Part shown: in pieces, positions 1 through 14,476 of the stretch
Position numbering within the stretch: the stretch's first letter is position 1
Layout of the letters: each line of letters begins with the position of its first letter
NCBI GenBank assembly: GCA_035041965.1
Contig: JAPYMA010003045.1
Coordinates: 186,001 to 250,000, forward strand
Reading direction: 5' to 3'
DNA: 64,000 nt
Source of the DNA: Anisakis pegreffii
Lineage: Eukaryota > Nematoda > Chromadorea > Rhabditida > Anisakidae
Position numbers and translations under genes: made by a program
Notes under the pieces: model-generated
The model's database searches: none
Seen by the model: the letters and a program-made list of their open reading frames with translations, nothing else
What the model was told of the DNA's origin: nothing

Positions 1-1943
1 CTCTTTACCTGAAGCGATAACGACTGAAGCAGATAGATGAATATCGTGGGGTATATTGTTGCGTATTAAATGCAACCTTCTTTTTTATTGCTGCTGCTGC
101 ATCTTCTTTGGCGTCATCTTATTCTTCTTCGTAAGCTTAAATTTTAACAATGCCTCCAACATCAGTTATTGTGTGCATACTGCTTGCTGCAACTCACTTG
201 TCCATTGTGTCGACTAAAAGGAGACACCAACTTCGGAATAATGCTTCTTCTAACGAACAGTTATTTGAACCCGTATTCACTTGAGTGAATTTATTATCTG
301 TGCTGAGTGAGATCTTCACTTGTATCGTTGCGGTTTTAGGGAATATCGGAAATCTTTCCTTATTATTCTTAAATTCTTTCCCTTGTTAATATCAGTCTTT
401 CATTGCTACTGTTGTTGTCAAATGATCTGTTTATTCATCATCACTACCAATATTTGCCATTTCATCGCAAAACTCACTAACCTTCAATCGTTTTTTGTAA
501 TGGAAGAAAATTGAAATTCAAGTAGAAACTGTCGTCGTAATATTCATCTAGTAGCTATTCATTCATCCATTAGGTCGCCTATTCATAACATCATTATCCA
601 TGTTCATAGCAGCTGCATATTAGATCACTTTATCTAAAACAGTGAAATTATGGATTCCTCCCAATTTCTTTCTTTTCGTGAGTATCGACTTTCATTGGTC
701 TCTTTCCACTGAACGCAAATTCTGGCGACGTTTCAGATGGAATTTCTCTTTCAAATTTTTTCATTTCTCTTCGCGGGTCATTAAACAAAATGATCGATTT
801 CTCATTTCAGTTATTTTTATGTTAGTCATTTTTTATCAGAAGATATTTATGTTCACTCGCTTCACTCAACAACATCTCAGCTTGTCAGTGCATACTGCAT
901 TATTTTTGATAACGACTCATCAAGCTCAGTGAGTGGTCACGTAACTGTGGCAGCAAATGATTTGTGCTTTAGTTCTAAAGGCAAACTTTTATCGTTTGAT
1001 TTTTATCGTTCACTTATAACTGATCATGAAATTGATGATAGATGTATGGGGTGTTTTGGAAGGAAAAATGAATGATTCCATACGTTTTCTGCGTACGTTC
1101 TAATCTCGACACACATGAAATTCACATCGTTTCCCATCTGGTTGATATGTGTACAAAGCGATGAGACGAACGAGTGTTTCGTTTGCGATCCTTTTAATAC
1201 AAATTTTAAGAATGCAAAAGTCTCAATCAGCTTTTGTTACTGGGCTAATATTATTACTGAAATGTGAGCGTTCTTTATAACGTTATCATTTTTGATAAAG
1301 CTGAATATCAATCAAAAGTTTCTAATGCCAGCTATTACAGCTCGATGCTACATGCTCACTTCATTCTCCGTTTCATTTCACCCTGTATAAAATATTTCGT
1401 CAATAATAACGTATAAAACGCAGTTGACACATTGAAAATTTGAATGTTTTTGATTTTGAATATTTCATTGAAACAGACAAATTCCGATCCATACTTTAAG
1501 CACGTTGCAATAGAACGTTAGAATGGAACTGCTTGAAATTAAAATGAAACAATAGATGGCGAGAGAGCTATTATATACACACGGTGCATGCAGAGCAGCT
1601 ATTATCCGCTTTCAATGATCGTTAATCGCACGTAAAGCGCGATATATCAATAACTTATGTTAGTATGTGATAGCGTAGAATAATCATTACCATTCAGTAT
1701 TGTTCCTCCTGCACTACTATTATATAATAATTACCTTATCGCATCATTCTCCCATCCGCATTATGTACCTTTACTTCAGCCAACACATAGAGATGCAGGA
1801 AACTCATTTATAATTCCAATGTTACTTCTGAAGTAATTTGATGTTATACAGTGACTGTTGTTGTTCAATGAAATGGTATCAAATGGATCGAATATTAGTA
1901 ATATAATCGTTTTTTGTTTGATTTGAAGGACAAATTTATATTT
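1..1943. other. intergenic, no supported gene
   Basis: AT-rich sequence with only short unrelated open frames. None shows a domain, a signal or a consistent splice structure. The end of the stretch (about 1860-1943) is the probable promoter or 5' UTR of the MSP-domain gene that follows. Confidence 0.5.
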
Positions 1944-4546
1944 ACGATGGATGAATTAGCACGATGTATGCCATCGAGTAGTGAGACAGTTGTCGATCAA
2001 CAACAACAACACGCTACCACACCAGATCTTGATAACTTCACTGCAAAGAAAGTCAGTAAACAGCATTCAGTTGCTATAAAATTCATCACTTTTTCTATTT
2101 CATGGCATTCACATAACATGAGAATCAGAAGACAGTTTGAATGAATCGACTGAAAATTGCAGCAAGCAGTGAAATTCGACGATGATGGTGCAGTAACGCG
2201 TTCCACTCCACTCAACGTTCATTCACCCCGCTCTGCATCACAATCCAAAAGAAACGCTGGAACGATTCCACCCACACTAAAACCACTCGCTGAATCTCGC
2301 GTTGCATTGGCTTCAGATTCCATCACTATCCGATTCCTATCCATCAAGTACGTCTTAACTGAATATCGACAGTCACCCTTTTACAGTCTTTTTCAGTCGT
2401 TCGTGCTACATACGCATTGGTGCTCATCTCTCATGGATTAGCGGAAAAAACACAGTAACAGTCGGAAGTCCACTACTATAAGTTTAACTGGAGTTTAGAA
2501 ATAGTTTACGCAGCAGTTGTCTTTATGAATTATTGACTTGTCAGCACCTCGCAGTCTTATGGACTTTTCGACAGTATCTACCTTGAGTTATGTATTCCAC
2601 GTTTCGGAATCTACCCGAATACTCGAGCAACGAGGATTAAAGTAATTAGCTTGAATGAGCAGCCCATTTCGAAGTTTCTCCGTAGCTGTTATGCACACAG
2701 AAAAGGGATTGATATCGATGAAATTGCAGTCCTCGAGAGGAATTGACACTGAAGCGTGTGAATGGGGAGAATGATTATGTGGATATTGTCGTGCTAAAGA
2801 ACATCAGTGCAAAGAATGTCATCTACAAATTCAAAATCACGTCTCCGGAGAAATTTCGTGTCAGGCCGAGTATGGGCATAATCGCGTCGGGTGGTATGGA
2901 ACTCGTTCGTGTTTATCTTCAAAGCGGTTAGTTGGTTTACTTTTTCGAACGATTAGGCAAGACGAACAAATTTTACGAGCTGACCAAACAACTACTTGTT
3001 CGATGGCTCAGGTTGAAAATGACAAAGTTTCCGCTTTGTTCTTGCCAAGCGATGCGAGAAACTTGTAAGGCAATGCTTACTCGTCGACATCTATCCTTCC
3101 TTATCAACCCCAATGCAGTTTATAAGCCGTGATAAGTTTGCCTGGATTGGCCAAGCTATCAAAAGTTCTTAACGTTGCTGGCCACAATGCTCGCGTTTTC
3201 GTTTGCACTGTTCTAGCCTTCATCACACTACATAGCTGACTGGGCGAGTAGGCCAACCGAACACAATCGAGTAATTAGTTAGCCAAATAACAATCCAATA
3301 AGTAATCATAACTCATCATAACTCTAACAAAATAAATATTCCGTAAGTAAAATGAAATCATCCGGTAAGTGGTTTGGAATGTTTTCAGAGTATAGGCATT
3401 CCGTGCAAAAAGAGAAGTTTTTGCTGATGGCTGTGGAGACTGACGTCAAAGTAAGCGACGACTTTACGGATGTTTGGAAGAATGCAAACGATCAGGATCG
3501 AATAGAACATAAACTGAAATGTCGACTATCGGAGAGCCACGTCGAATCGCCATCTCTCTATACACCAGCAACAACGAACAATCATATCAAATCACCACTC
3601 GTTAATGTCCAAAATCAGGTAACAGTTTTATTCCATTGATGTTGTTAAGCAGTTCCAATTATTCTATATTTCTACTTATCAAAATTCAATTATTACACAT
3701 GTGGTAGTTCGGAGGTGAGATTTTGAGTCTCTAGGCACTATGTGCATTTTTTCCACGTACGATCATATTCGTGTACACAGTTTGCACAGACCTTTCTTAT
3801 TCCCATGTGAAAAAGAAAACTAAATCTAAAAGGAAAATTGAAAAACGAATACTAAGCTTTACATAAAGGGTGAAAAAAATTGCGAGCTTTTAACTCAAGA
3901 AAGCTTTTAACTCAAGAACAACAGGCAACTAGCCACTGTGCTCACAAACTCCACTCAAAATAAAATGAGACGATTGGTCGTTGGGTGAAGTCAGCCGTCA
4001 TCCTCTGAATGACATGAAGTAGTTCACCGCGGATGTCATTTCAGAAACGATAATTTTCACTACAATAAATTTTTCGACGAGATCATTTTCACAGCATACA
4101 GTTGATGCGGCTTTTTCTGCAAAATTTCGCTATGCGGTTCATAGGTTCAGACATTTGTAGTTTTCTTCCACATTCCTATATATGAATATTCGGACGACCT
4201 ACGTTTGAATCATTACCGCACGTATTTGTACAAATGTATCGCTCAGCAGACTCGAACATTGGTTCTTTCGTGCTGTATTACTAAATTTCCAACCACTACC
4301 ACTGCGCTATGCACGCAGTTTGAAATAAAGAGCTTTCAGGCATCACTACAACAACAGCTAACGAGATTGTTTGGACGGCAGCGAATTCTGTTGATTTGTG
4401 TGATAATACTGATAATATTACAGTTGATATCGTTGGCATGTCAAAGAGCATATCATTTGTCACTGATGAATGTACACAAGGAGTACTGCCTCAACATTGT
4501 GCAAATGAATAATGAACAAAAGGTTGAGGTTGAATCTGAGTTGTAA
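1944..4546 (+). CDS. VAP-like MSP-domain protein with C-terminal membrane anchor
   Basis: Five exons join in phase: 1944-2051, 2163-2347, 2730-2926, 3389-3618 and 4340-4546, giving 308 residues. Residues 1-89 are a Ser/Gln/Thr-rich low-complexity tail. Residues 90-212 form an MSP/VAP domain, recognisable by SINPREELTLKR, YKFKITSPEKFRVRP, RVYLQS and TDVWKNANDQ...KLKCRL. Residues about 256-274 are a single hydrophobic helix (LLICVIILIILQLI) followed by a short 34-residue end, so the protein should be tail-anchored. VAP-family proteins sit in the ER membrane and use the MSP domain to hold FFAT-motif partners at contact sites; that role is inferred here. It is not a secreted or cytoskeletal MSP, which lacks both the long N-terminal extension and the membrane helix. 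The start is the first ATG in the open exon; an upstream exon cannot be excluded. Confidence 0.85.
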
Positions 4547-6456
4547 ATGGATGTACCTGTTTCACTGTCAGCTTTATCATCGATTTCAGTGTTGTTATCA
4601 TGCAATAGATAGCTCTTTATCAGTGATAAGATCAACGTCATACAACACGAACTGGTCTGCAACTACTGTTTACAATAATAAGAAGTCTCTTATCAAATCG
4701 AGATATAATTGGTTGACAAGAGTACGTTGCTTATCACTGATCTAGGTGGTAGTAACTGTTGTTATTACACCGATATTATCGTCGGTAATGTTACGATTAT
4801 TTTGATTAGTATTGTTATCATTATTTCGATCGAAATAAATTGGTTCTCAATGTGTCTATACGAGTATTACATCATAGTTTGTTCGAAGAGGAGCAAGCAC
4901 ATTTTTGTAGGAACGAATTGATTACATAATCATCGAAGTGGAGCATACAATAGTTTTTTGGAAGTATCGCAAAATAATGCCACCCCATTGGCTATCGATT
5001 GCATTCATGATCTTTTGCATTCATTCATGAAATATATGCGTCTTTATCTGATAGGCGCAATTCAACTGCGTATCAAACAATGATGAGCACGAGAATTTTG
5101 GATCTTAATTTGTTAGCGTTTGATTTACAGGTTGAATAATACAATTTCTATTCAAGCTGTACTTCGATAAAAAGAATTCCAGCTGAAGCTGCCGAAATTG
5201 AGCAGTTACTTCCATAAGACTGAGTAAAAAACGACTTTCGACAAAAGTTTCAAAGAATTTCAAAAACAAACCGAACTCTGATGGAGTCGCTTATTTCTTC
5301 CTAAAGCAACATAATTTCAATGCTCGATTCAAATGAATTCAACTCCAGGGAATAAATAATTCGATTCACCTTTTATACGCCACGAAAATGAATCAACCCT
5401 ACGTCATACAGGCTGATTTGTGGTTTAGGACTTCTCTCGTTCTCTCATTTTCGATACATACGTCTGCATCCAAGCCGCACGCGTGCCATGCAGCTCGTCT
5501 CACTGCTTTCCGACGTGTAAATTCGTTTAGCATTTTCGGAATTTGTTGTCCGTTTTCTTTGCGACAATACCAGTCGAATGTCTAATTTCGTTACGGTTCC
5601 GAAATTCCAGTTTTGCAACTGGTAATTTCAGGTGAAAGCTGGAATATTTCAGTGTTCGGAATGTGAAATGAATTTTATTGTCTCGAAAAATTGAGTGTAT
5701 CCATCCAATCTTGCAACATATTCTTGTTGCTGTTCAAAGCTTATGATTCAGCCCTATTCTCTGTAATGAATTCAGAATTTCGGTTTTTTCTAAATTCGAC
5801 AACATTTTCACTAATTGAAAACAACTCGAATGTTTTTCGACAAGGCGCATCGTCTTGTAAGCCTGTCTCTTCCGTATGGATGTAATTTATCATGATTGTG
5901 GAAATTCTTGACATAGTTTTATCGTTTATTCGGCTATTTATAAGGCAAACATGTGTGCTGGCTTTAATCGTTCGGGTCGTCAATTTTTTCGATTTGTTTT
6001 CTAAGCCCAATTTCTCTATTTTAGAGGCCAAGTGTTTCGATAATTGTCATGCACTTGGCAAGACAGTTTAGGGTTCCGAGTCGTCATATCATAACAAAGT
6101 TTACAAGACCCGGTAAGAGCTGAAAATTTGTGCGTTTTTTTACATTCATATCACTACCAGATGCGTTACCTCTGATTTTTTGTAACCTCTCGTTTACATT
6201 TAAAAAAAGATAATCTGAATTGTTCATTCCATCAATGCTATTATTTTATTAATTGCGTGATTGCGATGCGTATGTTTTATTGGCATTTATATTTCTATGC
6301 TTTCATCATCGTCATGTCAAGTGAATTGGTTTGACTGGATTTGAATATGCAATCCTTTTTAACGCTGAAAAAATTTTAAGTTCACTGTTAGATTTTATTC
6401 ATTAACACAGGCATGGTATTTCAGGTGTAGTCCACCGATCATTATTCATCACAAGA
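4547..6456. other. intergenic, no supported gene
   Basis: AT-rich spacer with unrecognised open frames of under 100 codons that lack splice support. Positions 6417-6424 read GTATTTCAG-like sequence and may be the trans-splice acceptor of the following gene. Confidence 0.5.
6423..6424 (+). promoter_or_regulatory. possible spliced-leader acceptor (AG) of the msrB gene
   Basis: A TATTTCAG acceptor lies 32 nt before the msrB ATG with no open exon in front of it. That is the usual layout for nematode spliced-leader addition. Family knowledge plus inference; no transcript was seen. Confidence 0.4.
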
Positions 6457-7377
6457 ATGGCTTCATCCTCTTCATCAACCGGTACCAATTGCAAATTTGT
6501 TTTTGCCAGTCTGAGTGGAGTAATATTCAGAAACAATGATGGATTTACGAGTTGATCTTTGCTGAGTTTCTGTTTGAGGTGATAGTGAAGGTGTGATCAA
6601 GAAATTGGGAAAAGATCGAAATCCAAAAGATGTGAAAGCAGAAGAATGGCGAAGTGTTATGAATGATTTGGAGTACAATGTTACACGACAGGCTGATACG
6701 GAAAGGCCATTTACTGGTAAATATGATAAGCTTTTTGATGAAGGACAATACAATTGTTACTGTTGTGGAGCCAAATTATTCAAGTCAGTTCTTCCGCATC
6801 ATATTCCATTCCAGTTTTACTTATTCGTTGCAAGATAACTGTTCACGATTGTAGAAGATTCTAGACTGATCGGAAAATGTATATGAAGCGTGTTATTCTA
6901 GAGGAGTATTCGATTTTGTATATTTTCACGACCTTACTGAACTGTAAGTGAAACTAACTTACAATAATTATAAATTCAGATCAGACGCAAAATATTGTTC
7001 TGGATGTGGATGGCCTGCGTTTTCAAAATCAATCGATAATGACCTGAATATTATCCGTAAGAAGGATACTTCTCTGGGAATGGAGAGGATCGAAGTACGC
7101 TGCAAACAGGTTCTTTTTAAAATCGATCCTGTAATTTCGTTTTCCTCTTCCTAACTATTTGTGTATGCTTTTTCGGTATCGTTTCGCTGTTTATTATATG
7201 TCTTCATCAGTCGAAAAAAATTCTCATTTGAGTTCGGAAAAATCTCGATTCCATCTAATCGTCGAATACTTTCAGTGTGACGCTCACTTAGGACATGTAT
7301 TTGATGATGGCCCTAAAGAGACTGGCGAGCGATACTGTATAAATAGTTGTTCGCTGAATTTTGTCAGGAAACAGTAA
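6457..7377 (+). CDS. msrb: methionine-R-sulfoxide reductase B
   Basis: Reduces methionine-R-sulfoxide in oxidised proteins. Exons 6457-6481, 6579-6783, 6980-7109 and 7276-7377 join in phase to 153 residues, the size of a single-domain MsrB. Visible landmarks: TERPFTGKY near residue 49; first zinc CxxC at C68/C71 ([10 protein letters not shown]); SGCGWPAF at 84-91; second zinc CxxC at C118/C121, split by the last intron; [12 protein letters not shown]; and the catalytic RYCIN motif with Cys141. Cys86 in SGCGW is where MsrB enzymes of the yeast type carry the resolving cysteine. Cys83 replaces the usual Asp before SG. The first exon (8 codons plus 1 nt) is the weakest part; the three later exons are secure. 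No targeting peptide is evident. Confidence 0.92.
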
Positions 7378-9719
7378 CATGTTCATTCACTGGTTTTTTC
7401 AAAAATTTCACGCTGAAAACTACGCACTCTTATAATATTTTTCCACATCTCTCACGGTTGGGGTGATATTCTGTTAGGTTTTACTTTGTCGCTGTTTTTG
7501 TCCATTTCCATTTCGCCATGTTGTTTTGTTCTCAACTAAAAAGAGCAAAATCGTCCATTAATTAGCGCCGTGATGTTAAGCTTATACGTATTTATTTCCA
7601 TTTTTGTGTTACATATTTGTCAAGTGTTAATTCTGTATGTGAATCTCGATTCGAAACCATCTTCTAGATAATGGTGATTGTCTTCGCTTTGTTCTGTGCA
7701 ATCTCGGCGACATCGTGTGATTAATTCGATCAGAAAATATCTGAGTTAACCAAACGATTGTTGCAGAAAAAAATGTTTCACCGAATTTCTGATGTGACTG
7801 CAAAGTAAATATGGTATCATTGAGATGTTTGTGTAAAAATTTGGAAAGTGTACTTTTTAATTAGATTATATGGCCCAATGATTTTCCGAAAGATGGATTT
7901 GTTGTTGGAATTGGGCGTAGTTCCGATCGCTCTGGACGATCGGAAAATCAGTATTCACCACTAACAACATATAAAGGCATACAGTCAACAATGTTTACGG
8001 ATGAATGGATGAATAAATAAATGAATGAAACATGTAGAAAAGAGTAGTCACTGACCATGACTAAATTTTATTTTTTGGCGTTAAGTTCAAAAATAAACGA
8101 AAACGAATAAGGAAAAAGTGTTTGTTCAACAAGGTCTTATTCGTGTTAGTCCTATGGAAAAAAAAACTAAAGAAAGCTGCTTACTCGTGTCACGCTGTCG
8201 TAACTGCGTCAAGCAATTGCTGTTCTTACATACTAATGCCGTTTTCATAGCCGCAACGTGTTGACAATGAATCTTTTCATTGTTCACACCAAAGTCGCCG
8301 AATGTCATTAGCCCACCACCATCGATCCTCGTGTATAATGGCGCTTTAAAATTACAGTCGGACTCAGTGGGTATTATCAGTTACAACCAAACGACTGCAC
8401 CTAGAATCGAATTCAATGCTGATAAGATGTATCATGTTTTAGCACAGATTGCACTACTGTACTACCCAAGTTATCAACATCACTCTATCAGTTCTATACT
8501 TGTTATTACACAAATATGGGACAGATTTCCTCAACAAATCTGTCAGTGAATATTCAGACAATATGTCGTACCCATCAAATAAACGGTACTCACATATAAC
8601 ACTAAAAAATATTATCTCGTTGGAATGACGATAAAGTCATTGATAGAATAACACCAAATATTAGCATACTATCAGAACGGTAACTGACTCCTGATCTATG
8701 TAGTCATCAACACAACAACGATTTCTTACTTAAAAATGTAGTCAAAGAATGGTATCTACATTCCAATTAGGAATTTTGATTGAAAATATATGAACCATAC
8801 AAAGTCATGAAGAATGTCAACACGGCAGCACCAACATACCGCACAAAGCAACCATCACAGAACGAAAGAGACAAAATGTGAATTGGTAGGGTCTCCTTAA
8901 AAATCACAACATTTCACTGCGTTCAAAATATTGATTAAACCGAAGTGGTCGGTATGGCACCTACAAAGTGCTATACCATACCATTAACAGATAACTTTCA
9001 ACGCCAACACATCAATGAAAAAAAACCGTAACTCTTCCGAAAACATTTGCTCTCATTTCAGGAGCTATTCATTTCAGAAGAATTTCAGTGCCACTTCATC
9101 TATTTACTGCACGCACATATGTTCATTCTGTTGTGAAGTTCTCATGAAATTTGGGTCGGATAAAATGGTTTGCATCATTCGAACGACTTACCGTTTTGTT
9201 TCATTTTCCTTACATCTGAATTTCTTCACTGTGGACAGAAATTTCGGAGAACGTCTAATTACGTTGACACTTCCAAGTCTATTCATTTTCGCAATCTTGC
9301 AAACGAGCGATTTTTTTGATGTTTGTGCTGATGCTTGCGGCTGTTAATATCACTTTGGTTATGGAACTGTTTTTATTTAAATTAGTGTTATTGGTAGAAC
9401 GCCATTTGGTTTCGGACGAAAATTTCCAGGTGGGGGAAGAAGGGGGAAAGTTGTTTTCGAAGTAGAATGGTGTGCCGATGCCACTGATTTTATTGAGCCT
9501 GAGCAAGTCTATGGTTTACCTTGTGTCTGATTATTTATCTTTTTTGTTTAGTATCAAATTGTTCATAGTTTATGGACTTGTCATGTTCAGATCAGACGCC
9601 ATCAGACATAATCATTTTGATAGTGAATTATGATTGTTGCTGACGAACGACATGTGGAACAACTTGGAGCTGTCCGTTTACAGAATGAAATACCGGTTCG
9701 ATTTCACCTTCGAAATGCG
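7378..9719. other. intergenic, no supported gene
   Basis: AT-rich. Short frames exist (for example 8280-8549 and 9015-9347 on the plus strand) but none shows a family motif or spliced continuation. No RNA gene was recognised. Confidence 0.45.
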
Positions 9720-10052
9720 GGCACTTTTGCTGATAACGGGCGCCACTGCGCGCATGTGCTTAGATTAATTACCATTTGCCCCATATGTAGATATGCAGTT
9801 CGAAATCAAATCAGGAGTATGCTTAAGCCGCACTTTTGCTAATAACGGGCGCCACTGCGCCATCACAGATGCCCGTGTACTCATACGCTTCTCACGTAAG
9901 TTGAAGCCTATGCGTTAGCCTCATCACTGGACTAAGCGTAAGTTTAAGCTTGAGCATACTCCTGATATGATTTCGAATTACATATCTTCACATGGGGCAA
10001 GTGGTAATCTAAGCACATGTGCGCAATGGCGCCCGTTATCAGCGAAAGTGCC
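9720..10052. mobile_element. foldback (palindromic) MITE-like element, about 333 bp
   Basis: The left arm 9720-9828 and right arm about 9943-10052 are imperfect reverse complements over roughly 109 nt. The outer ends read GGCACTTTTGCTGATAACGG and its inverse. Both arms contain GGGCGCC, TGTGCTTAGATTA, TTGCCCCAT and ATCAGGAGTATGC in opposite orientation. The 115-nt centre carries a third copy of the terminal segment (9830-9860, GCACTTTTGCTAATAACGGG). No coding capacity was seen, and target-site duplications are not clear. The pattern matches non-autonomous foldback elements; the family is unknown. Confidence 0.8.
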
Positions 10053-10548
10053 TAAATTTGTTACATCCTCAGTGAACTTTAGAATTTACTCGTACAGATA
10101 TTCAGATGGTTTTTTGTTGTTACTTTTACTCGAGATGACTTAGGAAGTTTTGCTGATTAAGTTGTCCATTCAATGGACGAATTGCCATGTCATCAAAAAT
10201 GGACACGTGGATGATTGATCAAACTAGTGCTTGCTTGCAAAAACATTTTTTGAGTGATATATGGTTAAAATGATAATAGTGACGAAGAATTGGCAAACAT
10301 TGATAATTGACTGTAATAATGGGTACAGTGTTAATGAATAGTAATGAAAACGAATTACTCAGCTTGCTAGGAGGGCAAATGAACCGCCAGTATCCGCTCG
10401 TTGGTCCAGATGAACAATTTAATCCGTAGCACTTTTGTAGCTCAGTTTTTGAAGTATTTCCAAATTAGAAGATAACAGTAGTTAATGCTCTGGTATGCAT
10501 GTTTTCACCAATTTATCACATCAGTAGTGATTGTTTAAGTATGAAGAA
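10053..10548. other. spacer with a candidate 5' exon of the RING gene
   Basis: An ATG at 10320 opens 36 codons (MGTVLMNSNENELLSLLGGQ and onward) that look coding. They end next to a GTAGCA donor at 10429, or at a stop if unspliced. The phase does not join cleanly to the first conserved exon, so I leave it out of the gene model. Confidence 0.3.
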
Positions 10549-12977
<2,429 letters not shown>

Positions 12978-14476
12978 TGCTGGCATAAAAACTCTAAGTT
13001 ATAATTATCGAGATGTTTTTCGTCAATTATTTATTCCTACAACGCAATGAGCATATTTTCCATCATCTGTTTGATGTGATCATACAAGTGCGAATGAATG
13101 AATTGCTGTCGTGTTTGTGAAGTGTTAATGCAAAAATTAGGTGAAGTGATTCCTATAAAGGTCATTCTGATACCTGAAAATACCCTGACGTTCCATAAGA
13201 GCGAAGAGATTGGAACTTATCGATCGAACTCATACAGTAAGTTGCAGTTCTAAATTTGACGTTCTATTTCAGCAGTTTTCATGATTAAACCTTTATTTTG
13301 CCTCGTAATCGTGTGAACGAAAAAGTGTCGTGATTATTTTTGTGCTCTGTTATGCTACATTCATCTGTTTTGGTTTATATCGGAAATTCTTTCGAATTAA
13401 TAAGGAATACTCATCAGTTGTTGCGTATCAACAGCACATAATTTGTTTCGGCGCAGAGACAAAGTAGCGTATTAAGGGTGTGAAACAGTTAAGGTGCACT
13501 TTCTCAAACTCAAATCATCTCGTAAAGGTACCAAATGACATTCTGTATATTTCAATCTTCTTCGCTAATAATTTTCTTTCTTCGGTGTCATTGCTATTCT
13601 CATCATTTCTACTAATTTATTTGTTCTTTAATCAATGCTCCTCATACTGTGATTTAAAAGTTTTTTGTAAGTAGGGCTGAAATCTGTTTTGAACTTTGTC
13701 GACAGTTTGTTGTGATTGTTACAATTGTTGTTACTTCTTGATGAATTAACTGAATTGTTTTCCGTGATTGTTTCATTTCTTTTCATTCATTCATCCTATA
13801 TAGTTGTTACCAAAAAGTTGTTGTCGCCGTAATTTTATTTTCAAATTTTGTTTTCATCCTTCATTCGGTCTCATTCGTGGTGTGTAGTCCTTATGAATGT
13901 TCAATAATTTATTCGATTGTGCAATAGTCGCGAGTGAATTCAGTGAGCGTGGCTGTTTCTTTATGGGATTCGAGCGTGTAATTTCGTTAGCATTTAATTT
14001 TATATGAATTTGGTGAATGTTGACTAATGAGTGAATATTATTATTTAAGTCTATTTGTATTGTTATCGTCATGTTGAATATTATTATTTTAAAGTCTATT
14101 TTATTGTACCTATTATTAATTTTATTATTTCATTATTCTCGCACTTCATTACATAGTTATTTATTCATTATTATTTCGATTCTCTTATATCACTGTGTGA
14201 TCAATTCATTGTAGTTTGATCAGTTCAACTTGAAATAAACAACTTCATCAGTGCACACAGTCAACTTTCGGTCACAGCGTAATTCGTTGTTCATTTCGAT
14301 GAATCCGTGAAAACGTTTTATTTCGATCGAAATTTATTCGGCATGTGTTGTTCGTTTTAATTGCATTGTTCATATCATCCCAGATGTTTAACACGGGTCC
14401 GTTTTAGTGATTTTTTTAGTGGTATTCGTTTATGGTTTGTTGGTGATTCATTGCAATAGTCAAGTTTTTGCAAAGG
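12978..14476. other. intergenic, no supported gene
   Basis: T-rich and A-rich spacer. Near 14035-14110 a short AT-rich segment (TATTATT...AAGTCTATTT) occurs twice in tandem with changes. No gene was recognised. Confidence 0.45.

Noticed and set aside
8280..8549. 89-codon frame between msrB and RNF121
   Set aside because: No domain, no splice-consistent neighbours and composition like the surrounding spacer.
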